Positions 1-9,200 of a stretch of 48,440 nucleotides of DNA are shown here, piece by piece. The notes under the pieces were generated by a model that ran no database searches, was not told where the DNA came from, and was given only the letters and a program-made list of their open reading frames with translations. A program made the position numbers and the translations under genes. Each line of letters opens with the position of its first letter. The stretch's first letter is position 1. This DNA is from Aeromicrobium sp. Lineage in GTDB: Bacteria; Actinomycetota; Actinomycetes; Propionibacteriales; Nocardioidaceae. The stretch lies in contig NZ_JACMOM010000372.1 of the NCBI RefSeq assembly GCF_014378035.1, positions 1 to 48,440 on the forward strand, given 5' to 3'.

Positions 1-23
1 ACGAGCTGGTAGCGCGGCCTTGC

Positions 24-803
24 TCAGGTCTGGCAGTGCGGGCACCAGAACGTGTCGCGCTCGGTGGTGGGACGGTCGCCGAGCTTGCCGCTGAGCAGCC
101 GGTTCTTGCACCGGCGGCAGCGAGCTCGCTCGCGGTTGTAGACCCATCGGTCCTCACCGGTGCGGGTGCTGCCCGTGAACGAGCGTTCGACGCGCGCCTT
201 GTTGACGTCGAGCATGCGCTGCCCCCGCTGGATGACTCGACGAATGTCGCCGACCCGGCCGACGGGACGCGTGGGCAGAAGGCCCATCAGGAACAGCAGC
301 TCGTTGACGTACTCGTTGCCGAAGCCGGCGAGGTTGCGCTGGTCGAGGAGCGCGAGGAACACGGGTCGGTCGGGGTCGGCAGTGACCCGGCGCACCGCTT
401 CGTCAAGATCCCAGTGCGGTCCCAGGAGATCGGGGCCGAGGTAGCCGACGGCGGACGGCTCGTCGGCTCGCGCGAGCACCTCGAGGATGCCGAGCGAGTA
501 GCCGACCGTCTGCCACTCGTCGTTCTCGAGCACCGCTCGTGCCGAGTGCCCGGGCCGGCGCCACGGGGACCCGAGTCGGTAGACGTGCCATGCCCCCTCC
601 ATCTTGAGGTGCGAGTGGATGGAGTGCGTAGCTGTGCGGATCAGCAGGTGCTTGCCGTGGCTCACGACCTCGTCGACCAGCTCCCCGCGGAGGTCGACGG
701 TGGCGAACGCCGGCACGCGGAAGTCGGTGCGGGTCAGCTGGCGACCGGCGAGAACCTCGTGCAGGTGGTGCGCCGTCCGCCAGACGGTGTCGCCCTCAGG
801 CAT
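24..803 (-). CDS. nei: Fpg/Nei family DNA glycosylase (endonuclease VIII-like)
   Basis: N-terminal MPEGDTVWRTAHHL (catalytic Pro/Glu), C-terminal zinc finger CRRCKNRL...CPHCQT; overlaps the end of lhr. Confidence 0.93.
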   Translation of the reverse strand: MPEGDTVWRTAHHLHEVLAGRQLTRTDFRVPAFATVDLRGELVDEVVSHGKHLLIRTATHSIHSHLKMEGAWHVYRLGSPWRRPGHSARAVLENDEWQTVGYSLGILEVLARADEPSAVGYLGPDLLGPHWDLDEAVRRVTADPDRPVFLALLDQRNLAGFGNEYVNELLFLMGLLPTRPVGRVGDIRRVIQRGQRMLDVNKARVERSFTGSTRTGEDRWVYNRERARCRRCKNRLLSGKLGDRPTTERDTFWCPHCQT

Positions 804-3800
804 CGAGTCTCAGACCCTTGACGACGCGCTCGAACCCCGCTTCGACGAGTGCATCGCCCAACGGCGAGGACGCCACCGGCTGGCCCGTCGCGGTCTCGAT
901 CGTGAGCCGGCTGATGCGCTTGCCGCGCACGGTGGCGGCCAAGGATGCCGCGGCGGCCGCCAACCGGACGGGGTCGTCGTTGAACACCAGCACCTTCTTG
1001 CCGCCTCGCTCGAGGTAGAGCACCAGGCGGCCGTCGTGGATGACCACGAGCGAGCCGGCCTTGCGGGCGGGCCGGTGGCGGGTGGCCTCGTCTGCGCTTC
1101 GCTCGGGCCACGGCAGCGCCGCGCCGAACGGGTTGGCGGGGTCGGTCGCGGCCAGCGTCAGCGCCTTGACGTCGGCGACGCGGTCGTCCTCGGGGTCGGT
1201 GGAGTGCCCGCGCATGCGATCGACCGTGGCCGGGGCAGCGAACTGGGCTGCGCCGAGGGTCTCGATGTAGTAGCCGCGCAGGCATGCGCCGGTCTGCTCG
1301 AGCTCGCGCAGGACCCGGTAGATGGCCGCGAACCCGCCGGGCGTCTGCTCGGCCATGACGGACCCGCGGGTGACGACGCCGTAGCGCCCCAGCAGTGCCT
1401 CGGTGCGAGCCAGCTGCAGGCTCGTGAGGTCGGGCAGGCTGTCGGGCAGGGCGAACCACCGGCCGCTGACGGTGGGCGGCCCTTGCAGGGCGACCCGTGG
1501 CGAGCGGGTGCGCCGGCCGTGGATGCGGGCGCGGGGTGCTGGCCTCGTCGTGCGGTGGGCCCCGCCTCGCCCGACCATCGTGCGGATGGGCGCGAAGGTG
1601 TCGTTGCTGACGTGGCCCGACCAGACGAGGTCCCACAACGACTGGGCGAGCACGCTGTCGTTGTCGCGGCCGGCCGAACCCTCGGGCAACGCCTGCGCGA
1701 GCTGGCGGAAGAGGAACGCCCCGCCCCCCTCGAGCGCCGAGGCGATCTCGGCATGCAGCGTGTCGGGCTCGACGGCGGTGCGCTGCGGGAGCACGAGGTC
1801 GGCCGGATGCAGCTGTACCCAGCCGTCGTTGCCGGGCAGCGCACCCGCACCTGTCCAGACGATCTCGCCCGCCGACGTGAGCTCGTCGAGCATGCCGGGA
1901 GAGTAGTCGCGAACCCGCGCCGGCAGCACGAGCGACTCCCAGGCTGATGCTGGGAGGGCGAGGCCGACGAGTTGGTCGATGACGGTGAGCACTCCGTCGG
2001 CGCCCCTCAGCGAACCGCCGACGTTCTGCCACGACGGCAGGAATCGTGCGTAGGTCGTGGGGTCGACGGGCTCGACCTGCTGACGCGCCGCGGCGAGTGA
2101 TCGTGATCGGATGCGTCGCAGGACACCGGGCTCGACCCACTCGGTGCCGGTGGCCTGCGGGCGGAACTCTCCTTCGGTGAGGCGACCGTCGCGGCTGAGC
2201 CGCCGGAGCACCTGGAGCGCGACGGCCGTGCCGAGGCCGAAGCGTGTTGCGGTCTCCTCTGTCGTGAAGGGTCCGTGGGTGCGGGTGAACCGCGAGATGA
2301 GGTCGAGGAGCGGATCGTTGGTGGGCTGCAGGTGGGCCTCGGGGATGCCGAGCGGAAGGACGATGCCGAGGGCCTCACGGAGGCGGGCTGCATCCTCGAC
2401 CACGGCCCACCGCTGTTGGCCGGCGACGGACACCTCGATGGCTCGCCGGGCCACCTGCAGCTCGGTGAGCCAGGCCTGGGCCTCATGTCGGGCGTCGGGT
2501 TGCAGCCGGGCCTGCACCTCCTCGAGCGACAACGGGCCGAGGATGCGCATCAGGTCGGCCACCCCTTCGACGTCCTTGGCCAGCCGATCGTCGCTGAGCC
2601 GCTGCAGCTCGAGCTCGGTGCGCTCGAGCACCTCGGGGTCGAGGAGCTCACGCAGCTCTGCCCGACCCAGCAGCTCGGCGAGCAGCGCGGGGTCGAGCGT
2701 GAGGGCCGACGCCCTGCGCTCGGCGAGAGGGGTGTCGCCCTCGTAGAGGAAGGCCGCGACGTAGCCGAACAACAATGTCTGCGCGAACGGCGACGCGCGC
2801 TCGGTGGTGACCTCCGCGATCTGGATCTCGCGGGAGGCCAGCTTGCGCGCGAGGGCTGTGAGGGCCGGCAGGTCGTAGACGTCCTGCAGGCACTCGCGGG
2901 CCGTCTCGAGGAGGATGGGGAACGAGGGGTACTTGCGGGCGACGACGAGCAGCTGGGCGGCGCGTTGGCGCTGCTGCCACAGCGGAGCGCGCGAACCCGG
3001 GTTGCGGCGCGGCAGCAGCAGCGCGCGGGAAGCGCACTCGCGGAATCGCGACGCGAACAGTGCCGATCCGCCGACCTCCTCGGTGACGACGGCATCGAGC
3101 TCGTCGGCCTCGAAGACGAACAGCTCGGCACCGGGCGGCTCGGCCTCGGTGTCGGGGATGCGGGCCACGATGCCGTCGTCGCTGGCCACCACAGAGCCGT
3201 CCATGCCGAAGCGTTCGATGATGCGGGCCGCCACTGCGAGAGCCCACGGCGCGTGGACGCGACGGCCGAAGGGGGAGTGCAGCACGACCCGCCAGTCGCC
3301 GAGCTCGTCGCGGAAGCGCTCGACCACCAGCGTGCGGTCAGATGGCACCTGACCCGTGGCCTCGCGCTGGTCGCGCAGGTAGGCGGCGAGGTTGTCAGAC
3401 GCCCGTCGGTCGAGGCCGAGCGACTCGGCGCGGTCGGCAAGCGCCGCCGGTGTCAGCGTGGATACCTCGCGCACGAATGCGCCGATTGCCTCGCCGAGCT
3501 CGTAGGGCCGGCCGACGGCGTCGCCCCGCCAGAACGGGAGACGGGCGGGCTGGCCGAACGCCGGGGTGACGACGACGCGATCATGGGTGATCTCCTGGAT
3601 GCGCCAGCTGGTGGCGCCGAGGGCGAAGACGTCGTTGATGCGCGACTCGTAGACCATCTCCTCGTCGAGCTCTCCGACCTTGCGGCTGCCAGTCTCCTCG
3701 GTGCCCGCAGCCAACGTCACGGAGAACATGCCCCGGTCGGGGATCGTGCCTCCGCTCGTGACGGCGAGCCGCTGGGCCCCGGGGCGACCGGTGATGGTGC

Positions 3801-5382
3801 CGGCGTCGCGGTCCCACACCAGACGGGGGCGGAGCTCGGCGAACTCATCGGACGGGTAGCGGCCCGACAGCAGGTCGAGCGTCGCGTCGTAGGCGGAGCG
3901 GGGGAGCGAGGCGAACGGTGCGCTGCGACGGACGATGTCGAACCACTCCTCGACGTCGAGCGCCTCAAGAGCCGTGGCGGCGACGGTCTGTTGCGCCAGG
4001 ATGTCGAGCGGGTTGGACGGGATGTCGAGCCGCTCGATGAGCCCTTGCTGCATGCGGGACGTGGTGACGGCGGCCCCGAGGAGGTCTTGCCGGGACGTCG
4101 GGTACATGACTCCCTCGGAGATCTCACCGACCTGGTGACCAGCCCGGCCCACCCGTTGCAGCCCGCTGGCCACCGATGGAGGGGTGGAGACCTGGATGAC
4201 CAGGTCGACGGCGCCCATGTCGATGCCGAGCTCGAGGCTCGACGTGGCTACGACGCATCGCAGCCGACCGGTCTTGAGCTCGTCCTCGATGATGGCGCGC
4301 TGGTCCTTGCTGACTGATCCGTGATGGGCTCGGGCAAGCACCGGCTCGGCACCGGTGGTCTGGTTGTGGGAGCCACCGATCTGCGCAGGTGCGCGCGGCG
4401 CGGTGGCAGGGGAAGCGTCGGCATCGGCGCCGATGCGCTCGGCGTAGGCCTCGTTGAGCCGAGCCGTGAGTCGTTCGGCCACGCCGCGGGAGTTGACGAA
4501 GATGATCGTGGACCGATGCTGGAGGACCCGCTCCATGACGGCCTCCTCGACATGGGGCCAGATGCTGCCCCGGGGTTGGTCGTCGGCTGCCGCCGCGGCC
4601 GGGCCCGCTTCGACCGACCGGGCGCCACTTCCCTCCTCGCGCTTGACCGCCGGCAGCTTGGTCATGTCTTCCACCGGGACCGCGACCTCGAGCCGCAGCC
4701 GGGTCTCGGCCAGCGGCGCGACGATCTGCACGGGTGAGGAGCCCGCAAGAAACCGCGCGACCTCCTCGTGGGGCCTGACGGTGGCACTCAGGCCGATGCG
4801 CCGGGCGGGCGACTCCATCAGGGCGTCAAGCCGTTCGAGCGACAATGCCAGGTGGGCGCCGCGCTTGGTGCCCGCGACCGCATGAATCTCGTCGATGATG
4901 ACGGTGTCGACGGTGCGCAAGGTCTCGCGCGCGGCCGACGTGAGCATGAGGAAGAGCGACTCGGGCGTCGTGATGAGGATGTCGGGCGGGTGGGTCACGA
5001 GGGTGCGACGGTCGCGCTGTGTGGTGTCGCCTGAACGGACGCCGACCGTGACCTCGCGGAAGGTGTCGCCGCGCCGCGCTGCCGCCTGCGTGATGCCGAC
5101 GAGCGGCGACCGCAGGTTGCGCTCGACGTCGACTGCAAGCGCCTTGAGCGGCGAGATGTACAGGACGCGGGTGCCCTCGGACTCGCCCGCGTGCATGAGC
5201 CGGTCGATGGAGGAGAGGAACGCCGCCAGCGTCTTGCCCGAGCCTGTCGGCGCGACCACGAGAACGTGATCGTCACCGGCGACACCGTCCCATGCGCCGA
5301 GCTGCGCGGGGGTGGGGGCAGCGAACGAATCGTTGAACCACTCCCGCGTCGCGGGGGCGAAACGATCGATCGGACCGGGCAT
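796..5382 (-). CDS. lhr: Lhr-like ATP-dependent DEAD/DEAH helicase, full length with long C-terminal region
   Basis: APTGSGKT Walker A, DEIH box, GRAGHQ motif VI; about 1528 aa from MPGPIDRFAPATREWF; ORF extends upstream to 5433. Confidence 0.93.
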   Translation of the reverse strand: MPGPIDRFAPATREWFNDSFAAPTPAQLGAWDGVAGDDHVLVVAPTGSGKTLAAFLSSIDRLMHAGESEGTRVLYISPLKALAVDVERNLRSPLVGITQAAARRGDTFREVTVGVRSGDTTQRDRRTLVTHPPDILITTPESLFLMLTSAARETLRTVDTVIIDEIHAVAGTKRGAHLALSLERLDALMESPARRIGLSATVRPHEEVARFLAGSSPVQIVAPLAETRLRLEVAVPVEDMTKLPAVKREEGSGARSVEAGPAAAAADDQPRGSIWPHVEEAVMERVLQHRSTIIFVNSRGVAERLTARLNEAYAERIGADADASPATAPRAPAQIGGSHNQTTGAEPVLARAHHGSVSKDQRAIIEDELKTGRLRCVVATSSLELGIDMGAVDLVIQVSTPPSVASGLQRVGRAGHQVGEISEGVMYPTSRQDLLGAAVTTSRMQQGLIERLDIPSNPLDILAQQTVAATALEALDVEEWFDIVRRSAPFASLPRSAYDATLDLLSGRYPSDEFAELRPRLVWDRDAGTITGRPGAQRLAVTSGGTIPDRGMFSVTLAAGTEETGSRKVGELDEEMVYESRINDVFALGATSWRIQEITHDRVVVTPAFGQPARLPFWRGDAVGRPYELGEAIGAFVREVSTLTPAALADRAESLGLDRRASDNLAAYLRDQREATGQVPSDRTLVVERFRDELGDWRVVLHSPFGRRVHAPWALAVAARIIERFGMDGSVVASDDGIVARIPDTEAEPPGAELFVFEADELDAVVTEEVGGSALFASRFRECASRALLLPRRNPGSRAPLWQQRQRAAQLLVVARKYPSFPILLETARECLQDVYDLPALTALARKLASREIQIAEVTTERASPFAQTLLFGYVAAFLYEGDTPLAERRASALTLDPALLAELLGRAELRELLDPEVLERTELELQRLSDDRLAKDVEGVADLMRILGPLSLEEVQARLQPDARHEAQAWLTELQVARRAIEVSVAGQQRWAVVEDAARLREALGIVLPLGIPEAHLQPTNDPLLDLISRFTRTHGPFTTEETATRFGLGTAVALQVLRRLSRDGRLTEGEFRPQATGTEWVEPGVLRRIRSRSLAAARQQVEPVDPTTYARFLPSWQNVGGSLRGADGVLTVIDQLVGLALPASAWESLVLPARVRDYSPGMLDELTSAGEIVWTGAGALPGNDGWVQLHPADLVLPQRTAVEPDTLHAEIASALEGGGAFLFRQLAQALPEGSAGRDNDSVLAQSLWDLVWSGHVSNDTFAPIRTMVGRGGAHRTTRPAPRARIHGRRTRSPRVALQGPPTVSGRWFALPDSLPDLTSLQLARTEALLGRYGVVTRGSVMAEQTPGGFAAIYRVLRELEQTGACLRGYYIETLGAAQFAAPATVDRMRGHSTDPEDDRVADVKALTLAATDPANPFGAALPWPERSADEATRHRPARKAGSLVVIHDGRLVLYLERGGKKVLVFNDDPVRLAAAAASLAATVRGKRISRLTIETATGQPVASSPLGDALVEAGFERVVKGLRLDA

Positions 5383-5512
5383 CCGTCCATCGTCCCAGCC
5401 ACCACCGACACTCGCACGGGACTGCGCAGGCACCCCTGGTGGGGACGGCTATCCTGAGCACTTGTCGCGGCCAGATCGGCACGGTCGCGACGTCGACCAC
5501 AGGGGACGGTAC

Positions 5513-6196
5513 GTGACCGAGGACAGGCTCAGGGAGCTCGTCGCCCTGACCGGGGTGGCGCTCGTGACGGTCATCGTCATCGGAGCCTTGATGGGGTCAC
5601 GCTCCGTCGCCACCGACCTCGAGCCGGCAGCGACGGAGGCACTTTCTGCCGCGGGCCTCGACATGGTGGCGGTGAGCTTTGAGGGTCGCGAGGCCGAGCT
5701 CGCAGGTGGGACGCGGCAAGACCTGGTCAGGGCCGAGTCGGTCGTCGCACACCTTCGTGGCGTCCGTCGGGTCGGCGTGCCGGGTGGCGACGTGGCGGTG
5801 CCCGCCCCACCTGCGCCGAGCCCTGCTGACAAAGTCCCGACGCTTGTCCTGCGACGAACGGCCGACGGCCTCGAGATCAGTGGCACCGTGGCTGATGCAG
5901 AGGTGTCTGCTGAGCTCAAGGCTCGCGCGGCGGAGGAATTCGGCGTGCCTGTGCGCGGAGACCTCGCGATCCGGGCTTCCGTCGGGGCTGCCTCATGGGG
6001 GACCACGCTCCCGAAGGCTTTCAGTCGCCTCGTCGACGTCGCGGGTCTGACGTTGCAGATCGATGGCAGCGGGTCCCTGTGGATCGGGGGCACTGTCGGC
6101 AGCCGTGCTGCTGCCACGGTCGTCCAGTCGTCGGTGGCGGCGGCCGTGCCCGGGCTCGACGTCGTGACGTCCGGACTGATCGTGAAGGCGGTTTGA
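5513..6196 (+). CDS. Membrane-anchored protein with BON-like repeats (ArfA/OmpATb-like, no OmpA domain)
   Basis: N-terminal TM VALTGVALVTVIVIGALM; repeats of type LEISGTVAD... and LWIGGTVGSRAAA...VPGLDVV; GTG start, alternative in-frame TTG at 5462. Confidence 0.6.
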   Translation: MTEDRLRELVALTGVALVTVIVIGALMGSRSVATDLEPAATEALSAAGLDMVAVSFEGREAELAGGTRQDLVRAESVVAHLRGVRRVGVPGGDVAVPAPPAPSPADKVPTLVLRRTADGLEISGTVADAEVSAELKARAAEEFGVPVRGDLAIRASVGAASWGTTLPKAFSRLVDVAGLTLQIDGSGSLWIGGTVGSRAAATVVQSSVAAAVPGLDVVTSGLIVKAV

Positions 6197-6199
6197 GTC

Positions 6200-6682
6200 G
6201 TGTCGATGTTCACGGTCGGGGAGATCATCATCTGGCTCGTCCTCGCCTCTGCGCTCGGGTTCGCCCTTGGCTGGCTGATGAGGGAGCAGCGGTTCCGCGC
6301 CACGTCGTTGACGGCGAAGGTCCCGGACGCTGTTGCCGAGCCGCCGGGGTCTGACGATGAGCCCACGTCTCCACCGCAGGAGAGCGTCCCGGCAGAGGAG
6401 CCGGCCTTGGCAAAGAAAGCAGCTCCGAAGAAGAGGGCAGCTCCGAAGAAGGCACCAGTCAGGACGGCAGCACCAACCATCGCGCCGGGGGCGTTCCCCA
6501 GATCGGCCGCTCCGCTCCCGGGCGGCGAGGCGCCTTCGCCCGCACACGTCATCAAGGGCAACGTGAAGTCGATGATCTACCACCCGCCCGGCGGCTCGTC
6601 GTACTCCCGGACCGTCGCCCAGATCTGGTTCACCGGCGAGGACGACGCGGTCGCGGCTGGTTTCCGCAGGTCGCGGCGCTAG
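6200..6682 (+). CDS. Membrane protein with Lys/Ala/Pro-rich linker and C-terminal ArfC-type 'sunset' domain
   Basis: TM near N-terminus; linker KKAAPKKRAAPKKAP; C-terminus VIKGNVKSMIYHPPGGSSYSRTVAQIWFTGEDDAVAAGFRRSRR. Confidence 0.72.
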   Translation: MSMFTVGEIIIWLVLASALGFALGWLMREQRFRATSLTAKVPDAVAEPPGSDDEPTSPPQESVPAEEPALAKKAAPKKRAAPKKAPVRTAAPTIAPGAFPRSAAPLPGGEAPSPAHVIKGNVKSMIYHPPGGSSYSRTVAQIWFTGEDDAVAAGFRRSRR

Positions 6683-6747
6683 TAAAGGTCAGACGAGCAC
6701 CGGGTCGGACGCGGACGCGGTGCGCGATCCGGTCGACCCCATGGGGC

Positions 6748-7773
6748 ATGCTGGGCCGCATGAAGATGCGCCTGCTCGTCCTCGTCTCTGCTGCGGCCTT
6801 GAGCCTGACCGCTTGCTCCTCCGACGGCGGCACGTCTGCACCCGGACCGAACGTCGACAAGGGCTCCAGCCAGAAGCTCGTCCAGATGTCTCCGCTGACC
6901 GGCAGAGCGCTCACCAAGGGGGCCCCGGCCAACCCCGTGTTCGTCGTGAAGGTCGAGAACACCGACGCGGGCGCGCCGCAGTACGGCCTCGACAAGGCCG
7001 ATCTGGTCATCGAAGAGCTCGTCGAGGGGGGCCTCACGAGGCTCGCCGCCTTCTACTACTCCCAGCTGCCCTCGAAGGTCGGCCACGTGCGATCGATGCG
7101 TGCCACCGACATCGGCATCGCGTCACCGGTCGGCGGTCAGATCGTGGCGTCGGGTGGGGCGGGCGGTACCTACGGACGGGTCAAGAAAGCCGGAATCACG
7201 GTGTTCTCGGAGGATCACGGCGCGCCGGGGTTCAGCAGCGACCAGGCGAAGGATCGTCCGTACAACCGCCTGATCAACCTGAAGACCGTCGCCAAGAAGG
7301 CGAAGCGCAACAAGATCCACGCTCCCTACCTTCCGTGGACGTCGAAGGGCTCGGCCATGGCTCCGACGGCGGGTGCGGGTGCGCCGAAGCGGGCCAGGTC
7401 GGCCACGGTCGCGTTCTCGAACTCGACCCGCACGCAGTGGGCGCTCAAGAGCGGAAAGTGGCAGCGGACCAACGGTCATGCCTCACCGGGCCACGACTTC
7501 AAGGCCGACACGATGATCGCGATGTTCTGCAAGGTTGGTGACGCCGGCTACACAGACCCCGCAGGCAACCCGGTGCCCGAGACCAAGCTCAAGGGCCGGG
7601 GGCGGGCCGTCGTCTTCCACGGCAAGGATGTCACCGAGGTGACGTGGCACAAGTCGAGCCTCGGCGCGTCGATCACGTTCAGCTCCGCTGGCGGCAAGCC
7701 CTACACGATCGATCCCGGCCACGTGTTCCTCGAGCTCGTGCCCAAGGACGGCGGCTCGGTCAACCTCGGGTAG
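6748..7773 (+). CDS. DUF3048 domain-containing lipoprotein (YerB-like)
   Basis: Lipobox LSLTACSS; PLTGRALTKGAPANPVFVVKVENTDAGAPQYGLDKADLVIEELVEGG typical of DUF3048; start may be 6760. Confidence 0.85.
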   Translation: MLGRMKMRLLVLVSAAALSLTACSSDGGTSAPGPNVDKGSSQKLVQMSPLTGRALTKGAPANPVFVVKVENTDAGAPQYGLDKADLVIEELVEGGLTRLAAFYYSQLPSKVGHVRSMRATDIGIASPVGGQIVASGGAGGTYGRVKKAGITVFSEDHGAPGFSSDQAKDRPYNRLINLKTVAKKAKRNKIHAPYLPWTSKGSAMAPTAGAGAPKRARSATVAFSNSTRTQWALKSGKWQRTNGHASPGHDFKADTMIAMFCKVGDAGYTDPAGNPVPETKLKGRGRAVVFHGKDVTEVTWHKSSLGASITFSSAGGKPYTIDPGHVFLELVPKDGGSVNLG

Positions 7774-7800
7774 GTCTGGTCTGCCGGATCCGTCGCTCAG

Positions 7801-8454
7801 TCAGGTGCCGATGGTCGGCAGGAGACGCATGCCGGCCAGGATCGCACCGATCGTTGCCTGTACCTCTTCACTGGCGGCATCGGGGTCATCGGCGTCGGCA
7901 ACGTACTCCGATGCCGACCGGATGGCCCCGTAGAACACCGCGCCGAACGCCTCGCTGAGCCCGTCGGCCCCGCCGAGGTCGTCGAGCAGGTCGTCAACGG
8001 TTCGCTGCACGATGCCCAACGACGATGCCTTCTCGGCCTCGTGCCACCGTTCGTGGCCGAGGGCTACGGGGCCCTCCTGGATGCAGATACGGCGGTACTG
8101 CGGCTCACGGCACACCTCGAGGAACTTCTCAAGGCCGATCTTCGCACGCTCCCACGGGTCCTTCGAGACGGTGAGACCTTTTTCGATGTCGCGAACGGTG
8201 CGCTCCTGCACCCGGTCGAAGACGCTCTCGAACAGGGCCAGCTTGCTCGGGAAGTGGTGGTAGAGCGCGCCCTTGGTCACCCGTGCGGCCGCGACGACCT
8301 CGTCGAGCGAGGTGCCGGCGTAGCCGTGATCAGTGAACAGGACGGTCGCGTTGTCCAGCAGCGCGCCCTTGGTGCTGGAGGAATAGTCCTGGCGACGCGT
8401 GGTCTTGCGAGCGGTGCGCAAGACGGTCTTCGTCACGCGTGCAGGGGTTGGCAT
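7801..8454 (-). CDS. TetR/AcrR family transcriptional regulator
   Basis: HTH ATVLFTDHGYAGTSLDEVVAAARVTKGALYHHFPSKLALFESV. Confidence 0.92.
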   Translation of the reverse strand: MPTPARVTKTVLRTARKTTRRQDYSSSTKGALLDNATVLFTDHGYAGTSLDEVVAAARVTKGALYHHFPSKLALFESVFDRVQERTVRDIEKGLTVSKDPWERAKIGLEKFLEVCREPQYRRICIQEGPVALGHERWHEAEKASSLGIVQRTVDDLLDDLGGADGLSEAFGAVFYGAIRSASEYVADADDPDAASEEVQATIGAILAGMRLLPTIGT

Positions 8455-8496
8455 GCAGCAAGTCTAGGCGGGATGGCGCGGGTGGTGGGAATCACA

Positions 8497-8558
8497 TACC
8501 AGGGGTTTGCCAATCGGATCGGCCGCGAACATACTGAGAGTACGTACCGAGGGTATGT
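8497..8558. promoter_or_regulatory. Putative TetR operator array in the 7801-8454(-)/8593(+) divergent intergenic region
   Basis: TACTGAGAGTA (8532-8542) and TACCGAGGGTA (8545-8555), both perfect inverted repeats inside ACATAC...GTACGTAC...GTATGT (8529-8558), plus degenerate TACCAGGGGT at 8497-8506. Confidence 0.7.
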
Positions 8559-8592
8559 AGCCTTCGCTTCGTCGAACAGAAAGGAGCACACC

Positions 8593-9108
8593 ATGACCTG
8601 GAATGCTTACCACCGTCGTAAGGAAACACTCCGAGCCATGCTGACGATCGCTGATCAGCATCGCGACGTGTCCCTCACCGATCTGCTCGACACGGTCGAC
8701 GGAGGCCACGACGCCTTCGCGAACGAGACCGAGCTTCTCTTCGATCTCCAGATGGTCTGGTTCCAGCGCCTCAGCGGCCAGATGGACCGTCTTCTCTCAG
8801 AAGGCCTCGAGACCCCCGAGCTGGTGGCCGTCACGGCATGGGTCAACGCAGCGGCCGAGATGCCCGGCGCCCGGGCCCTGCTTGACGCCCACCGCACCGA
8901 CCCAGCCCTCCAGAAGGCGCAGGCCAAGGAGCTGTCGTTCCTGGCAGCGTCAGCCGGCGTGCCGACCCACCACCCTCGTCTCACCGATGTCGGTCAGCGG
9001 ATCCAGGACTCCGCTCGCGAGTCCGTGGTCTACGCCGAACCGATCACGCCCGATGACAACACGCGGACGGGACTGATCTCCCGGCTTCGCGGCATGATCG
9101 CCGCCTGA
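8593..9108 (+). CDS. Hypothetical protein, probable target of the divergent TetR
   Basis: 172 aa ORF with RBS AAGGAG; divergent from TetR; no family recognised. Confidence 0.75.
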   Translation: MTWNAYHRRKETLRAMLTIADQHRDVSLTDLLDTVDGGHDAFANETELLFDLQMVWFQRLSGQMDRLLSEGLETPELVAVTAWVNAAAEMPGARALLDAHRTDPALQKAQAKELSFLAASAGVPTHHPRLTDVGQRIQDSARESVVYAEPITPDDNTRTGLISRLRGMIAA

Positions 9109-9121
9109 CGACACCACGACC

Positions 9122-9176
9122 AGAACCCTGCCCGGCGCCACTTTCCCTCCCTCCCTGCGGCGCCGGGCAGGGTTCT
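9122..9176. terminator. Bidirectional terminator between convergent genes
   Basis: 18-bp perfect stem AGAACCCTGCCCGGCGCC / GGCGCCGGGCAGGGTTCT with 19-nt pyrimidine-rich loop. Confidence 0.85.
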
Positions 9177-9200
9177 TCCCTGTCGGGACGCCTTGGAGCA

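Noticed and set aside
2275-4317. 680-aa plus-strand ORF, and 604..1947 (447 aa)
   Set aside because: Antisense to lhr; low-complexity Gly/Arg/Glu-rich translation with no domain.
6415-6460. Tandem DNA repeat encoding KKAAPKKRAAPKKAP
   Set aside because: Explained as a low-complexity protein linker; too short and imperfect for a separate repeat element.
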